Shown: piece by piece, positions 9,809 through 18,576 of the stretch
How the letters are laid out: each line of letters starts with the position of its first letter
Position numbering within the stretch: position 1 is the stretch's first letter
From: Ignavibacteria bacterium
GTDB taxonomy: Bacteria > Bacteroidota > Ignavibacteria > Kapaibacteriales > UBA4661
Direction of reading: 5' to 3'
Assembly: GCA_013298775.1 (NCBI GenBank)
Contig: JAAFIV010000020.1
Coordinates: 25,322-89,321, forward strand
Length of the DNA: 64,000 nt
Notes under the pieces: model-generated
Seen by the model: the letters and a program-made list of their open reading frames with translations, nothing else
What the model was told of the DNA's origin: nothing
The model's database searches: none
Made by a program: the position numbers and the translations under genes

Positions 9809-10693
9809 ATGATTACAAGCATGACCGGCTTCGGTAACGGCGAAGCAAGCAACAATGGCGTAAGCGTAAGCGTTGAAGTACGCAGTTTGAATAGTCGCTT
9901 TTTGGAAATTTTTTCCAATCTGCCCAAAAAATTTTACTTCAAAGAATTTGAAATGCGCGAACTCGTCAAAGGCAAGATGTCGCGTGGAAAATTGAACATT
10001 ACGGTTTCGGTGGAGTACGGTGCAAGTGTCGCCAATTCTGCCGTGAAAGCGAATCTGCAACTTGCCGAAGCGTATTACACCCAACTTCAGGAAATTCGCA
10101 AACAACTGAAATTGAAAGATGCCGTTACGATGGAACACGTGCTTGCAATGCCCGATATTTTCAAGAATACCGATGCCAACGACGACAGCAGCGAGCGCGA
10201 ATGGCAACTTATCGTAAAAGCAATGACCACCGCGCTTGACAAACTCAACAATATGCGCCTCCAAGAAGGACGCGAACTCAGCCGCGACCTTTTCAATCGC
10301 ATGAAAAACATTGAGAAAAATTGCGAGCGCGTTGAGCAAATGGCACAAGAACGCATCCCGCAAGAACGCCAGAAATTGCGCGAAAAAGTAGCCAAACTCT
10401 TTGAAAACGATGAAATTGACCCGCAACGCCTCGAAATGGAAATCGTCCTTTTGGCAGATAAATTGGACATTTCCGAAGAATGCGTAAGAATGCGTAGTCA
10501 CATCAAGTTTTTCCTCGAAGCTCTGAAAGATAAAGACCAAGCGGGTCGCAAAATCAACTTCCTCCTGCAAGAAATGAACCGCGAAGTAAATACGATGGGT
10601 TCAAAGGCGAATGATGCAACGATTTCGCAAATAGTAGTGGGCGTGAAGGAAGATTTGGAGCGCATCCGCGAGCAAGTGCAGAATGTGGAGTAA
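9809..10693 (+). CDS. yicC: YicC family protein
   Basis: MITSMTGFGNGEASNNGVSVSVEVRSLNSRFLEI; C-terminal KINFLLQEMNREVNTMGSKAND...I..VVGVKEDLERIREQVQNVE. Confidence 0.95.
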   Translation: MITSMTGFGNGEASNNGVSVSVEVRSLNSRFLEIFSNLPKKFYFKEFEMRELVKGKMSRGKLNITVSVEYGASVANSAVKANLQLAEAYYTQLQEIRKQLKLKDAVTMEHVLAMPDIFKNTDANDDSSEREWQLIVKAMTTALDKLNNMRLQEGRELSRDLFNRMKNIEKNCERVEQMAQERIPQERQKLREKVAKLFENDEIDPQRLEMEIVLLADKLDISEECVRMRSHIKFFLEALKDKDQAGRKINFLLQEMNREVNTMGSKANDATISQIVVGVKEDLERIREQVQNVE

Positions 10694-10705
10694 GGCATTA
10701 CCAAG

Positions 10706-10847
10706 CTCACCTTACGCATAAGCCCCTCACCCAACCCTCTCCCAGAGGGAGAGGACTTCAGAGCTAGTCTCCACTAACCCTCGCCCTCTGGGAGAGGGTC
10801 TCGCGCAGCGAGGGGTGAGGGCGGCGCGAGGGTGTGCGTAAGGTGAG
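10706..10847. repeat. Nested inverted repeat (CTCACCTTACGCA...TGCGTAAGGTGAG)
   Basis: 13-nt perfect outer arms; inner CCCTCACCC/GGGTGAGGG and CCCTCTCCCAGAGGGAGAGG blocks. Confidence 0.8.
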
Positions 10848-10875
10848 TTACCAAGAATACTTCGATAATCATTTA

Positions 10876-10951
10876 GTGGCACAGACATTCTTGTCTGTGT
10901 TTGTCGCCTGAAACCCTCACCAACACTCACAGACAAGAATGTCTGTGCCAC
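10876..10951. repeat. Family A nested-palindrome element, copy A2 (76 bp, inverted core)
   Basis: Identical 24-nt arms to A1; 28-nt core aligns to A1 as its reverse complement. Confidence 0.9.
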
Positions 10952-11093
10952 TATTGATACTTTATTGTATGCTCCGAGAGATGCGTTACAATCTTGCCGC
11001 GCATTCTCCGTCTTCACCACTAGCTTTAGCTTTGCGCTCGGCTTTGCTACTAGCTTTGCTTGAACACGATTGTTATTACTCGCAGCACCAACC

Positions 11094-11585
11094 ATGAGCA
11101 TTCACGCCACACAGCAGGAAATTGTCGAAGAATTTGCCGATTTCTTTGATTGGGAAGAAAAATATGCCCATATCATTGCGCTCGGGCGTGGTCTCGTGCC
11201 ATTTCCCGAAGAGCATCGCACGGAGGCGAACAAAGTGCGTGGTTGTCAGTCGCAAGTGTGGCTTCATGCGGAGTTCAAGGATGGTCTCGTCCACTTTTGG
11301 GGCGATTCCGATGCACTCATTGTCAAGGGCTTAGTCGCGCTGGCTTTGCGTGTGTATGCAGGGCGTAAAGCGGAGGAAATCACTGCCACCGCACCAGATT
11401 TTATCACGCAAATTGGCTTAGATACACACCTTTCGCCAACCCGTACCAATGGCTTTGCGGCAATGATTAAGCAAATCAAAATGTACGCCATTGGATTTGC
11501 GGTGCTTGAGCAACAATCAGCACAACAATCAGCACAACAATCAGCACAAAAATTAGAGCAAACCTTGGCAGAAAAAGCAGCATAA
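11094..11585 (+). CDS. sufE: SufE family protein
   Basis: F..W..KYA.II.LG..L.PFPEEHRTEANKVRGCQSQVWL; ORF extends from 11070. Confidence 0.92.
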   Translation: MSIHATQQEIVEEFADFFDWEEKYAHIIALGRGLVPFPEEHRTEANKVRGCQSQVWLHAEFKDGLVHFWGDSDALIVKGLVALALRVYAGRKAEEITATAPDFITQIGLDTHLSPTRTNGFAAMIKQIKMYAIGFAVLEQQSAQQSAQQSAQKLEQTLAEKAA

Positions 11586-11610
11586 CATCTTTATCCCTCA
11601 TCAGTTCTGT

Positions 11611-11979
11611 ATGTTTCCCATTCCCACATTGCCCGAAACAAAACACGGTATGACGTTCCTCGACAATGGTACGCTCCCCAACATGGAAGAGCGCGTTATT
11701 GCTGCGATTAAGACGTGTTACGACCCTGAAATCCCTGTGGATATTTACGAACTTGGTTTGATGTACAAAGTCGAAGTAAAACCCGATAACTCCATTTTCG
11801 CTGAAATGACGCTCACCTCGCCAAACTGCCCTTCGGCAGGAACGCTTCCCGGCGAGGTAGAAGACCGTCTGCGCGACATTGACGGCGTTTCGAGCGCGAT
11901 GGTGGATGTTGTTTTCGAGCCGACGTGGGATAAAGCTATGATGTCGGAAGTCGCGCTTTTGGAACTGGGATTTATGTAA
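11611..11979 (+). CDS. DUF59/MIP18 family Fe-S assembly protein (SufT-like)
   Basis: VIAAIKTCYDPEIPVDIYELGLMYKVEV...MTLTSPNCPSAGTLPGEVEDRLRDIDGVSSAMVDVVFEPTWDKAMMSE. Confidence 0.9.
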   Translation: MFPIPTLPETKHGMTFLDNGTLPNMEERVIAAIKTCYDPEIPVDIYELGLMYKVEVKPDNSIFAEMTLTSPNCPSAGTLPGEVEDRLRDIDGVSSAMVDVVFEPTWDKAMMSEVALLELGFM

Positions 11980-11991
11980 GCAGAATGGGAT

Positions 11992-12060
11992 GAACAGACA
12001 AAAGTGTCTGTTCTACCGAAGCCAGTATTGATAGGTAGCACAGATACTCTTGTCTGCGCC
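11992..12060. repeat. Family B palindromic element, copy B1
   Basis: cagacaaaagtgtctgttctaccgaagccagtattgataggtagcacagatactcttgtctgcgcc. Confidence 0.75.
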
Positions 12061-12097
12061 GCAAATTACAATTCTCTCTTCATCAATTTTTTCTTCA

Positions 12098-12376
12098 ATG
12101 TCTCGAACAGTTACTCTCAGCCTTTACGGAAAAAAATCCACTATTACCGTTGAGCCGGATGAAAACATTCTTGCCGCAGCGATTCGCCAAAATCTCGACC
12201 CGCCGTATGCGTGTCAAATCGGCTCGTGTTGCACGTGTCGGGCGAAAAAGCTCTCTGGCGACGTTGTAATGGACGACCGCGAAGCTCTCACCGACGACGA
12301 AATTGCCGATGGCTATATTTTGACGTGCCAAGCACATCCCACGACGGATGATGTCGTGATTGACTATGATGCGTAA
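12098..12376 (+). CDS. 2Fe-2S plant-type ferredoxin
   Basis: [20 protein letters not shown]...ILTCQAHP cysteine motif. Confidence 0.92.
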   Translation: MSRTVTLSLYGKKSTITVEPDENILAAAIRQNLDPPYACQIGSCCTCRAKKLSGDVVMDDREALTDDEIADGYILTCQAHPTTDDVVIDYDA

Positions 12377-12398
12377 ACCCGCATAAAACCTTGCTTCT

Positions 12399-13079
12399 AT
12401 GGCTGCAAAATCATCCAAATATAAACCGTTTCGCCAGTGGAATGCTGATGACGTTGAAGAAGTATTCCGCCTTCAGCAGGTGGAACATTTGCCGCAGTTG
12501 CAAGAATGGCTGAATGCGTCTGAAAGTATTACCCAAATTGAGCAAGAACGCTTAGAGCAATTACGAGAACGTTTGGCTGAAAATGTCAATACGTGGAATG
12601 AAGAAGAGCTAAAGCTGAAGTTTATTGCGCAGATTTTGGAACTGGTTGATTACGACGTAAGCGGATGTACAACCTTTGCAGACCGCACCATTACTACCAC
12701 CATCGAAGGTAAGGTATTGTCTGGTACGGTGGATGTATTGATTGCGCGAGGCAAACGTGTTCCCAAAGCACCGCTCTTGTGTATTCACGAATACAAAAAA
12801 GAGCGCGGCTCATCGGACGACCCGCTTGGGCAGGTTCTCGTGGCGATGCTTGTGGCGCAATCGGTCAATTCTCTGAAGAACGCAGAACATCAAGCGAGCA
12901 AGCAGCAAAAGCCTGTGTATGGCGCGTATGCTGTCGGACGATTATGGTTTTTGCTCGTTCTGCACGCAAGTAGCTATGCGGTGAGCGAGGCATTGAACGC
13001 TGCCGATAGCAAGGATATTCGCCAGCTTTACCGTGCATTGAAGCATTTTCGCACTCTTATTCCGTCCTTGCTTGCGTGA
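12399..13079 (+). CDS. Hypothetical protein, PD-(D/E)XK nuclease-like candidate
   Basis: GTVDVLIARG...PLLCIHEYKKE...DPLGQVLVAML resembles D...ExK...Q core. Confidence 0.55.
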   Translation: MAAKSSKYKPFRQWNADDVEEVFRLQQVEHLPQLQEWLNASESITQIEQERLEQLRERLAENVNTWNEEELKLKFIAQILELVDYDVSGCTTFADRTITTTIEGKVLSGTVDVLIARGKRVPKAPLLCIHEYKKERGSSDDPLGQVLVAMLVAQSVNSLKNAEHQASKQQKPVYGAYAVGRLWFLLVLHASSYAVSEALNAADSKDIRQLYRALKHFRTLIPSLLA

Positions 13080-13204
13080 TTGTAATCAAACGCGACTACT
13101 TGGAATCATTGCCCCGTCCTACCGCTTCTTCGCGGTAGAACGGGTTTCCCAAAACCCTACACCGCACCCAATTTTTCTCACTTTTCAACTGGAGAGCTAT
13201 TTCA

Positions 13205-13831
13205 ATGGCGTACGAATGGAAATTTAACCCGCGTCCGTACTCGGACGAAGAAGCAAAAAGCCTTTTGAAAGATGTATTGTCGCCGGAAACCACCGATTGG
13301 CACTACAACACGCATCACAAGGGCTATGTAACCTTTTTGAATAAAATCGAAGCTGGTTTGCCGAATGCCGACAAATCCGCCGCAAACGGCAACTGGTCAG
13401 ACTTTGGCGAATTAAAGCGTCGTCAAACGTGGAATCACGGCGGCACGGTGCTGCACGATGTCTATTGGGAAGTGTTGGGCGGCGACGGCGATACGTCGAA
13501 AGGTCCGGACGTTGTTGCAGCGATTGAAAAAGAATTTGGCTCAATGGACGCATGGAAAGCGGACTTCAAAGCAACGTGCGTAGCTGCAAAGCTCTCTGGC
13601 TGGGGCGTTCTCACGCTTGACCAGTTGTATAGCGGTCGCTTGCTGAACGTGCTTGTGGACGAACACCACTACGGCGCGATTTGGGGCGGTATTCCGCTTA
13701 TTTCGTGCGATATGTTTGAACACGCCTATTACCACAAAGACGGTCCAGCTCGCCCGAAATACATTGACAATTTCTTTGCGAGCCTCCACTGGGGACGCAT
13801 TAACGAGCGGTTCAAGAAATTTGCGAAGTAA
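13205..13831 (+). CDS. Fe/Mn superoxide dismutase family protein
   Basis: HHKGYV, TWNHGGTVLHDVYW, SGWGVL, SCDMFEHAYYHKD, FF..LHW metal-ligand contexts. Confidence 0.85.
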   Translation: MAYEWKFNPRPYSDEEAKSLLKDVLSPETTDWHYNTHHKGYVTFLNKIEAGLPNADKSAANGNWSDFGELKRRQTWNHGGTVLHDVYWEVLGGDGDTSKGPDVVAAIEKEFGSMDAWKADFKATCVAAKLSGWGVLTLDQLYSGRLLNVLVDEHHYGAIWGGIPLISCDMFEHAYYHKDGPARPKYIDNFFASLHWGRINERFKKFAK

Positions 13832-13863
13832 TACTATCTACTTGCAAAATATGTGAGCCTCAC

Positions 13864-14295
13864 GTGATTGATGTTGTGATGGATATGAATGTTTTAATTG
13901 CAGCACTGCGTTCACAACGTGGTGCTGCTTTTCGTTTTATATCTATGCTTGGGGAAAGCACCTCTTTCCAGCTCCATATTTCTGTTCCGTTGGTGCTTGA
14001 ATATGAGTCTATCGCAAAGCGTGAACGCTTGCGCTATCCAGAACGTATCGGCGTAAACAACAGGCAGATAGACGCTATTGTTAATTATATTTGCAGTATT
14101 GGTCAAGAGCATGAAATCTTCTATCTTTGGAGACCAATTTTGCCCGACGAAAAAGATGATTGCGTCCTTGAGCTTGCGGTTGCAGCTTCAGCGCGATACA
14201 TCATCACGTTCAACAAGCGAGATTTCAAGCCTGCCGAACGGTTTGGAATTTCACTTGTAACGCCACAAGAATTTTTTAAAATTGTTGGACAATAG
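13864..14295 (+). CDS. PIN-domain putative toxin
   Basis: VVMDMNVLIAALRS...EYE...DEKDDCVLELAVAASARYIITFNKRDF. Confidence 0.85.
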   Translation: MIDVVMDMNVLIAALRSQRGAAFRFISMLGESTSFQLHISVPLVLEYESIAKRERLRYPERIGVNNRQIDAIVNYICSIGQEHEIFYLWRPILPDEKDDCVLELAVAASARYIITFNKRDFKPAERFGISLVTPQEFFKIVGQ

Positions 14296-14297
14296 CT

Positions 14298-14543
14298 ATG
14301 GATAACGGACAATACCTCCACCTAGAACTATCTGCTCCTCTCTTATCGGAGCTTCAAATTATTGCTCAACAAGAGCATAGCACGGTCGAACAGCTTGTTC
14401 TGACGGCAATACGCGAAAAAATTTCCGTCTTGACACACGACAACTACATTCGTACTCGCGCAAAACGTAGCAATCGTGCGGCATTTGAAGAAGCATTGGC
14501 AAATGTTTCTACGCAAGAGCCAGAAGAATGGGATAGAATCTAA
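14298..14543 (+). CDS. Putative antitoxin of the PIN toxin
   Basis: 81 aa, LSAPLLSELQIIAQQEHSTVEQLVLTAIREKI RHH-like helices, 2 bp downstream of PIN ORF. Confidence 0.6.
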   Translation: MDNGQYLHLELSAPLLSELQIIAQQEHSTVEQLVLTAIREKISVLTHDNYIRTRAKRSNRAAFEEALANVSTQEPEEWDRI

Positions 14544-14563
14544 AAAATCGCTCCAAAAACACA

Positions 14564-14599
14564 CAACGCCTGGTAGAATCACGGTTCTACTAGGCGTTG
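14564..14599. terminator. Family D hairpin, copy D1
   Basis: caacgcctggtagaa-tcacgg-ttctactaggcgttg followed by tgttt. Confidence 0.75.
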
Positions 14600-14832
14600 G
14601 TGTTTCTTCTCAGAAAATCCTTTTGAAAATACCTAAAGACAAGACTATGCTTTGCATTGAAGCCTGTTTTTTGATTTTTGCGCTTTGGAGGCTTATCGTC
14701 TGCAAGCAAGATATAATCTTGCATTTAAGCGATTTTATCTTCAGGGTCGGTCAAAGAAATGTTTTTACTCAAGAAGGATGAACCGCCTTGTAGCGGAAGG
14801 AGAGGCGGTAAACCAAGATAGAATGAAATTCC

Positions 14833-16956
14833 GTGAAAACTTCGCTTGGGAAGCATATATTGGGGAAAATAGACCAATTTTCCTTGCAATGGCAAGTACG
14901 AGAATCATTTTACCGTCGAGTATTTATGCAATTTTCACTCTCACAACGCTTTTTCCTTTGGGCATTTGCTCTATCGCTTATTGCGGTGACGACGGTGTCG
15001 CTGTGGTACGACCGCAAAGCCGAAGCAGCTATCGTACAACGCACGTTTGACCAGCTTGCATCGGTGCGGGCATTGAAAAAAAGTAAGGTAAAGGATTACC
15101 TTCATTCTGTGCGCACCATGCTTTCTGTGGTAGCGGCACATCCAGCAACTATTCTTACAGCAGCACGAGAAATGCAGACGAAATACGGCATTCAGGATGT
15201 GTATGTGGTCGCGCCGACGGGAGAGATCCTTTCTACTTTTCAGAATTCTTCCTCTGGCACTAATTCTTTGCCAGCACGTGTTTCTGCGACATTCCAAGCA
15301 ATACAGAGACAAACTACGCTGGCGCAGCAACAAAAAATATATTTCACAGATATTGTACGAGAACAAGGAACGCAGGATATATGCGCTTTTGGAATAGTAC
15401 GGATAGATTCACTTGCTGCTGCAAGCGTCGCAGACGATGCAGGGCAAACCGTCGCGAAGGCTGATATTCCCTTGCGTGAGGGTAATTTTATCTTCGCCAA
15501 AATATCGGCGCATACCATCAATCAAATCATGTTCGATAATGATGGTTTTGGTGCGACGGGGGAAAGTTATTTGGTGGGCGAGGACAGCCTCATGCGCACA
15601 GAGTCACGCTTTTTTGCCGAGGCATCAACGCTCCAGCGTCCTGTTCGTACCGAGCCGCTTCGCCGTGCTTTTGCAAATGAAACAGGATTTGCCGTTGCAC
15701 TAGACTATCGTAATGTCGAGGTTTTAAGCGCGTTCACAGTGATTTCTGTCGAGCAAGCGCGGTGGGCATTGCTTGTGGAACTAGATGTTGCCGAGATTAC
15801 CAGCCCAATCAATGAAACACGACGCGAAATTGCGTTTCTGGGCTTGAGCATAACGATTGTTCTTGCGGCTCTCAGTTGGTATGGTGCGCGGCGGTTCTCA
15901 CGCCCAATTGTGCAGTTACAGGGGCAATTATCCGCTCTGGCGCAGGAAGGGCATTTACCCGAACAACCGCTTGTCATGCGGCGTTCCGATGAAATTGGCG
16001 CAATGGTTCAAGAATTGAATAGGATGATTTCTTCCCTGCGACAAGCAAGCTATTTTGCGAAGGATATTGGTGCGGGCAGATTTGATACCGTCTTCACACC
16101 ACGCAGCCCTCACGATGTCTTGGTCATTGCACTCAATGATATGAAAAGAGAATTTCAGAAACTTCTCGCTGAACGCCAAACACAAGCCTTGCAGCGCACA
16201 CGAGCTTTGGTCGAAGGCGAAGAACGAGAACGCTTGCGCATTTCGCGGGATGTTCACGATGGTGTGGGGCAGATTTTGAGTGCCTTGCGCTTCAATTTGA
16301 AGCGCATCCCCGACGAGCAAATACGCAGCGAAGCGATTGATTTAGCTGATGATGCAATTTCGGAAGTACGCGCAATTTCCCACAATCTCATGCCTGCTGT
16401 CCTTGTGGATTTTGGTATTGTGGCAGCATTAGAACAGCTCTGTAGAAAAATTTCCGAGCGAACCCACGTGCGCATAGAGCGAGATATTCTCACGCTTGCA
16501 GAGCTACCAGAACGCTTGGAATCAGCAAAAGAAATCGCACTGTATCGTATTGCGCAGGAAGCTCTCAATAACGCTTTGCGCTATGCCGATGCCACAATGA
16601 TACGGCTCGTTTTTCGTCTGAAATTGAGGGAGTCGCATAATGAAGATTTCCATGAAGATTTCCATGAAGATTCTCAGAAAAATTCTCAGGAAGATTCTCA
16701 GAAAGATTCCCACAATGAAGCTACCAAGCATGAGGAACACTCTCCACAAAGCGTAGTATTGCTGCGCGTTCAGGACAACGGAAAGGGATTTGATATTGCA
16801 CAAACCGTTGATGGAAATGGAATAGTGAATATGCGTGAACGCGCCGCACTCTTTGGTGCAACATTGCGACTTCGCTCTGCAATCGGCACAGGAACATGTA
16901 TTGAGTTGGAAATGCCGATTGCACTGAGCAAGGATACAATGCACGATGTGATGTGA
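14833..16956 (+). CDS. Membrane sensor histidine kinase (Cache-like sensor, HAMP, HisKA_3/NarL-type)
   Basis: TM segments, ERERLRISRDVHDGVGQILSALRFNLKRIP, IAQEALNNALRYA, QDNGKGFD, GNGIVNMRERAALFGA. Confidence 0.9.
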   Translation: MKTSLGKHILGKIDQFSLQWQVRESFYRRVFMQFSLSQRFFLWAFALSLIAVTTVSLWYDRKAEAAIVQRTFDQLASVRALKKSKVKDYLHSVRTMLSVVAAHPATILTAAREMQTKYGIQDVYVVAPTGEILSTFQNSSSGTNSLPARVSATFQAIQRQTTLAQQQKIYFTDIVREQGTQDICAFGIVRIDSLAAASVADDAGQTVAKADIPLREGNFIFAKISAHTINQIMFDNDGFGATGESYLVGEDSLMRTESRFFAEASTLQRPVRTEPLRRAFANETGFAVALDYRNVEVLSAFTVISVEQARWALLVELDVAEITSPINETRREIAFLGLSITIVLAALSWYGARRFSRPIVQLQGQLSALAQEGHLPEQPLVMRRSDEIGAMVQELNRMISSLRQASYFAKDIGAGRFDTVFTPRSPHDVLVIALNDMKREFQKLLAERQTQALQRTRALVEGEERERLRISRDVHDGVGQILSALRFNLKRIPDEQIRSEAIDLADDAISEVRAISHNLMPAVLVDFGIVAALEQLCRKISERTHVRIERDILTLAELPERLESAKEIALYRIAQEALNNALRYADATMIRLVFRLKLRESHNEDFHEDFHEDSQKNSQEDSQKDSHNEATKHEEHSPQSVVLLRVQDNGKGFDIAQTVDGNGIVNMRERAALFGATLRLRSAIGTGTCIELEMPIALSKDTMHDVM

Positions 16957-16989
16957 GAGTTATTTTTCACAAAAAAGCCCGTAAGCCGT

Positions 16990-17694
16990 ATGAATACTAT
17001 TGCTGAGAATATCACAATCATTCTTGCCGATGACCATCGTCTTGTGCGTGAAGGTATTCGCTCGCTTCTTAGTCGTCATGGGGATATGCGTGTGATTGCC
17101 GATGTTGCCAGCACTGACGCGCTCTTGAGCCACCTCGAAATGCTTTCCTTGCGTGGAGAATTGCCTACTCTTGTCCTTCTTGATATTTCGATGCCGCACC
17201 CTGAAAGTCTCATCAAAAACGGTTTTGAGGCAGCTTCGTTCATTAAAGAACATTTTCCTTCTGTTCAAATTCTTTTTCTGTCCATGCACGAAGAAGCCGA
17301 ATACATCATTGCGGCAATGAAAACAGGTGCGCTAGGATATGTTCTCAAAAATGCGGAGCAGGACGAGCTTGTACAAGCAATTCAGACGGTGGCAAGCGGC
17401 AAACGCTTTCTTGGTAATTCTCTTGCTGATAAGGTTTTCAGTAGTTTCGCACCTTCCCAAAGTGAACACACTGCACAGACCATGAGTGGCAACATCCCCA
17501 TACTGACGCAGCGTGAAAGCCAGATTGTACGTCTTGTTGCGCAGGGACTTTCTACAAAACTTATTGCGGAAGAACTTATCATTAGCCCGCGCACAGTTGA
17601 GACGCATCGCACGAATATTATGCAGAAACTGAAGGCATCAAATACGGCAGAACTGGTACGTATCGCTCTCCAATACGGTCTTGTGAAGGGGTAA
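16990..17694 (+). CDS. LuxR/NarL-family response regulator
   Basis: IILADDHRLVREGIRSLL...LLDISMP...GYVLKNAEQDELVQAI...LTQRESQIVRLVAQGLSTKLIAEELIISPRTVETHRTNIMQKL. Confidence 0.95.
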   Translation: MNTIAENITIILADDHRLVREGIRSLLSRHGDMRVIADVASTDALLSHLEMLSLRGELPTLVLLDISMPHPESLIKNGFEAASFIKEHFPSVQILFLSMHEEAEYIIAAMKTGALGYVLKNAEQDELVQAIQTVASGKRFLGNSLADKVFSSFAPSQSEHTAQTMSGNIPILTQRESQIVRLVAQGLSTKLIAEELIISPRTVETHRTNIMQKLKASNTAELVRIALQYGLVKG

Positions 17695-17736
17695 TACCGT
17701 TTCGATTGTAAAATGAATAGTTTCAATTCTCCGAAA

Positions 17737-17756
17737 CAAGGCAGCATGCTGCCTTG
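17737..17756. repeat. Family P 20-nt perfect palindrome, copy 1
   Basis: CAAGGCAGCATGCTGCCTTG; identical copy at 50437. Confidence 0.85.
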
Positions 17757-18025
17757 CTAAAATCAAAGTATTCAAAATACAGTAAAAACGGTATAACAAT
17801 GTGCAGACGAACTCGAGCCTATTTTGACAAGCTCTTTTTATACAACTTTTTATACCAAACGTACCTCACCTATCCGTACAAATACGGAGACGGCTTCTCA
17901 GTAAAAAATACGGATTTCCCTTGATTGTGTGCGCCCGCATAAATCCTTAGTTTTGCTTCAGAAAACAGAATGATTTTTTATTGAAGATTTCTCTTCACAT
18001 TCACCAACATTTTCGGAGTACAACT

Positions 18026-18475
18026 ATGAAAACGTTCTCGCTCTTCCGCACCCTTGCTGCTCTTGCAAGCCTAGCAATGACCAGCAATGCAGCTTTTGCA
18101 CAAGAAGAAACACCCACTGCGCCAGCACACAAGCACACAAGCATCCGCCAGACGACTATCGCGCAAAACTCTTTTTCTGCTCTGGAGAAAATTTACGCAT
18201 TGGAAACGGAGCCGCATTCTCAGAACAAAGCACCGTACTTCACAATATCAGCAGATAAATTGCAGAAAATCGCGCCAGAATTTGTGAAAACGCGGACAGA
18301 AACGACACCAAGCCCGCATGTACGAATGCCACATTTGGTTCAGCAGAAAACGGTCTATACGGTTGATTATGCAGCAATGATGCCGCTTTTCCTGAAAGCA
18401 CTGCAGGAACAGCAGACAGAAATTGAGCGTTTGCGCAATGAAGTTGTGCTTTTACAAGCCCGTGACCCAAAGTAG
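18026..18475 (+). CDS. Hypothetical exported protein
   Basis: MKTFSLFRTLAALASLAMTSNAAFAQEE signal peptide; C-terminal ALQEQQTEIERLRNEVVLLQ coil. Confidence 0.7.
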   Translation: MKTFSLFRTLAALASLAMTSNAAFAQEETPTAPAHKHTSIRQTTIAQNSFSALEKIYALETEPHSQNKAPYFTISADKLQKIAPEFVKTRTETTPSPHVRMPHLVQQKTVYTVDYAAMMPLFLKALQEQQTEIERLRNEVVLLQARDPK

Positions 18476-18528
18476 GGATGTGAGGCGTTATACCTTGCCT
18501 TAAAGTCAGTTACCAAGAACAAAAACGT

Positions 18529-18566
18529 CCAACGCCTGTTAGAATCACGGTTCTAACAGGCGTTGG
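18529..18566. terminator. Family D hairpin, copy D2
   Basis: Perfect 16-bp stem ccaacgcctgttagaa-tcacgg-ttctaacaggcgttgg followed by tgttt. Confidence 0.8.
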
Positions 18567-18576
18567 TGTTTGTAGT

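Noticed and set aside
9800-10570. 256 aa minus-strand ORF opposite yicC
   Set aside because: Antisense of a confidently assigned gene; His/Phe-rich shadow composition.
14685-15050. 121 aa ORF upstream of kinase
   Set aside because: Overlaps the kinase start in another frame and lacks recognisable features.
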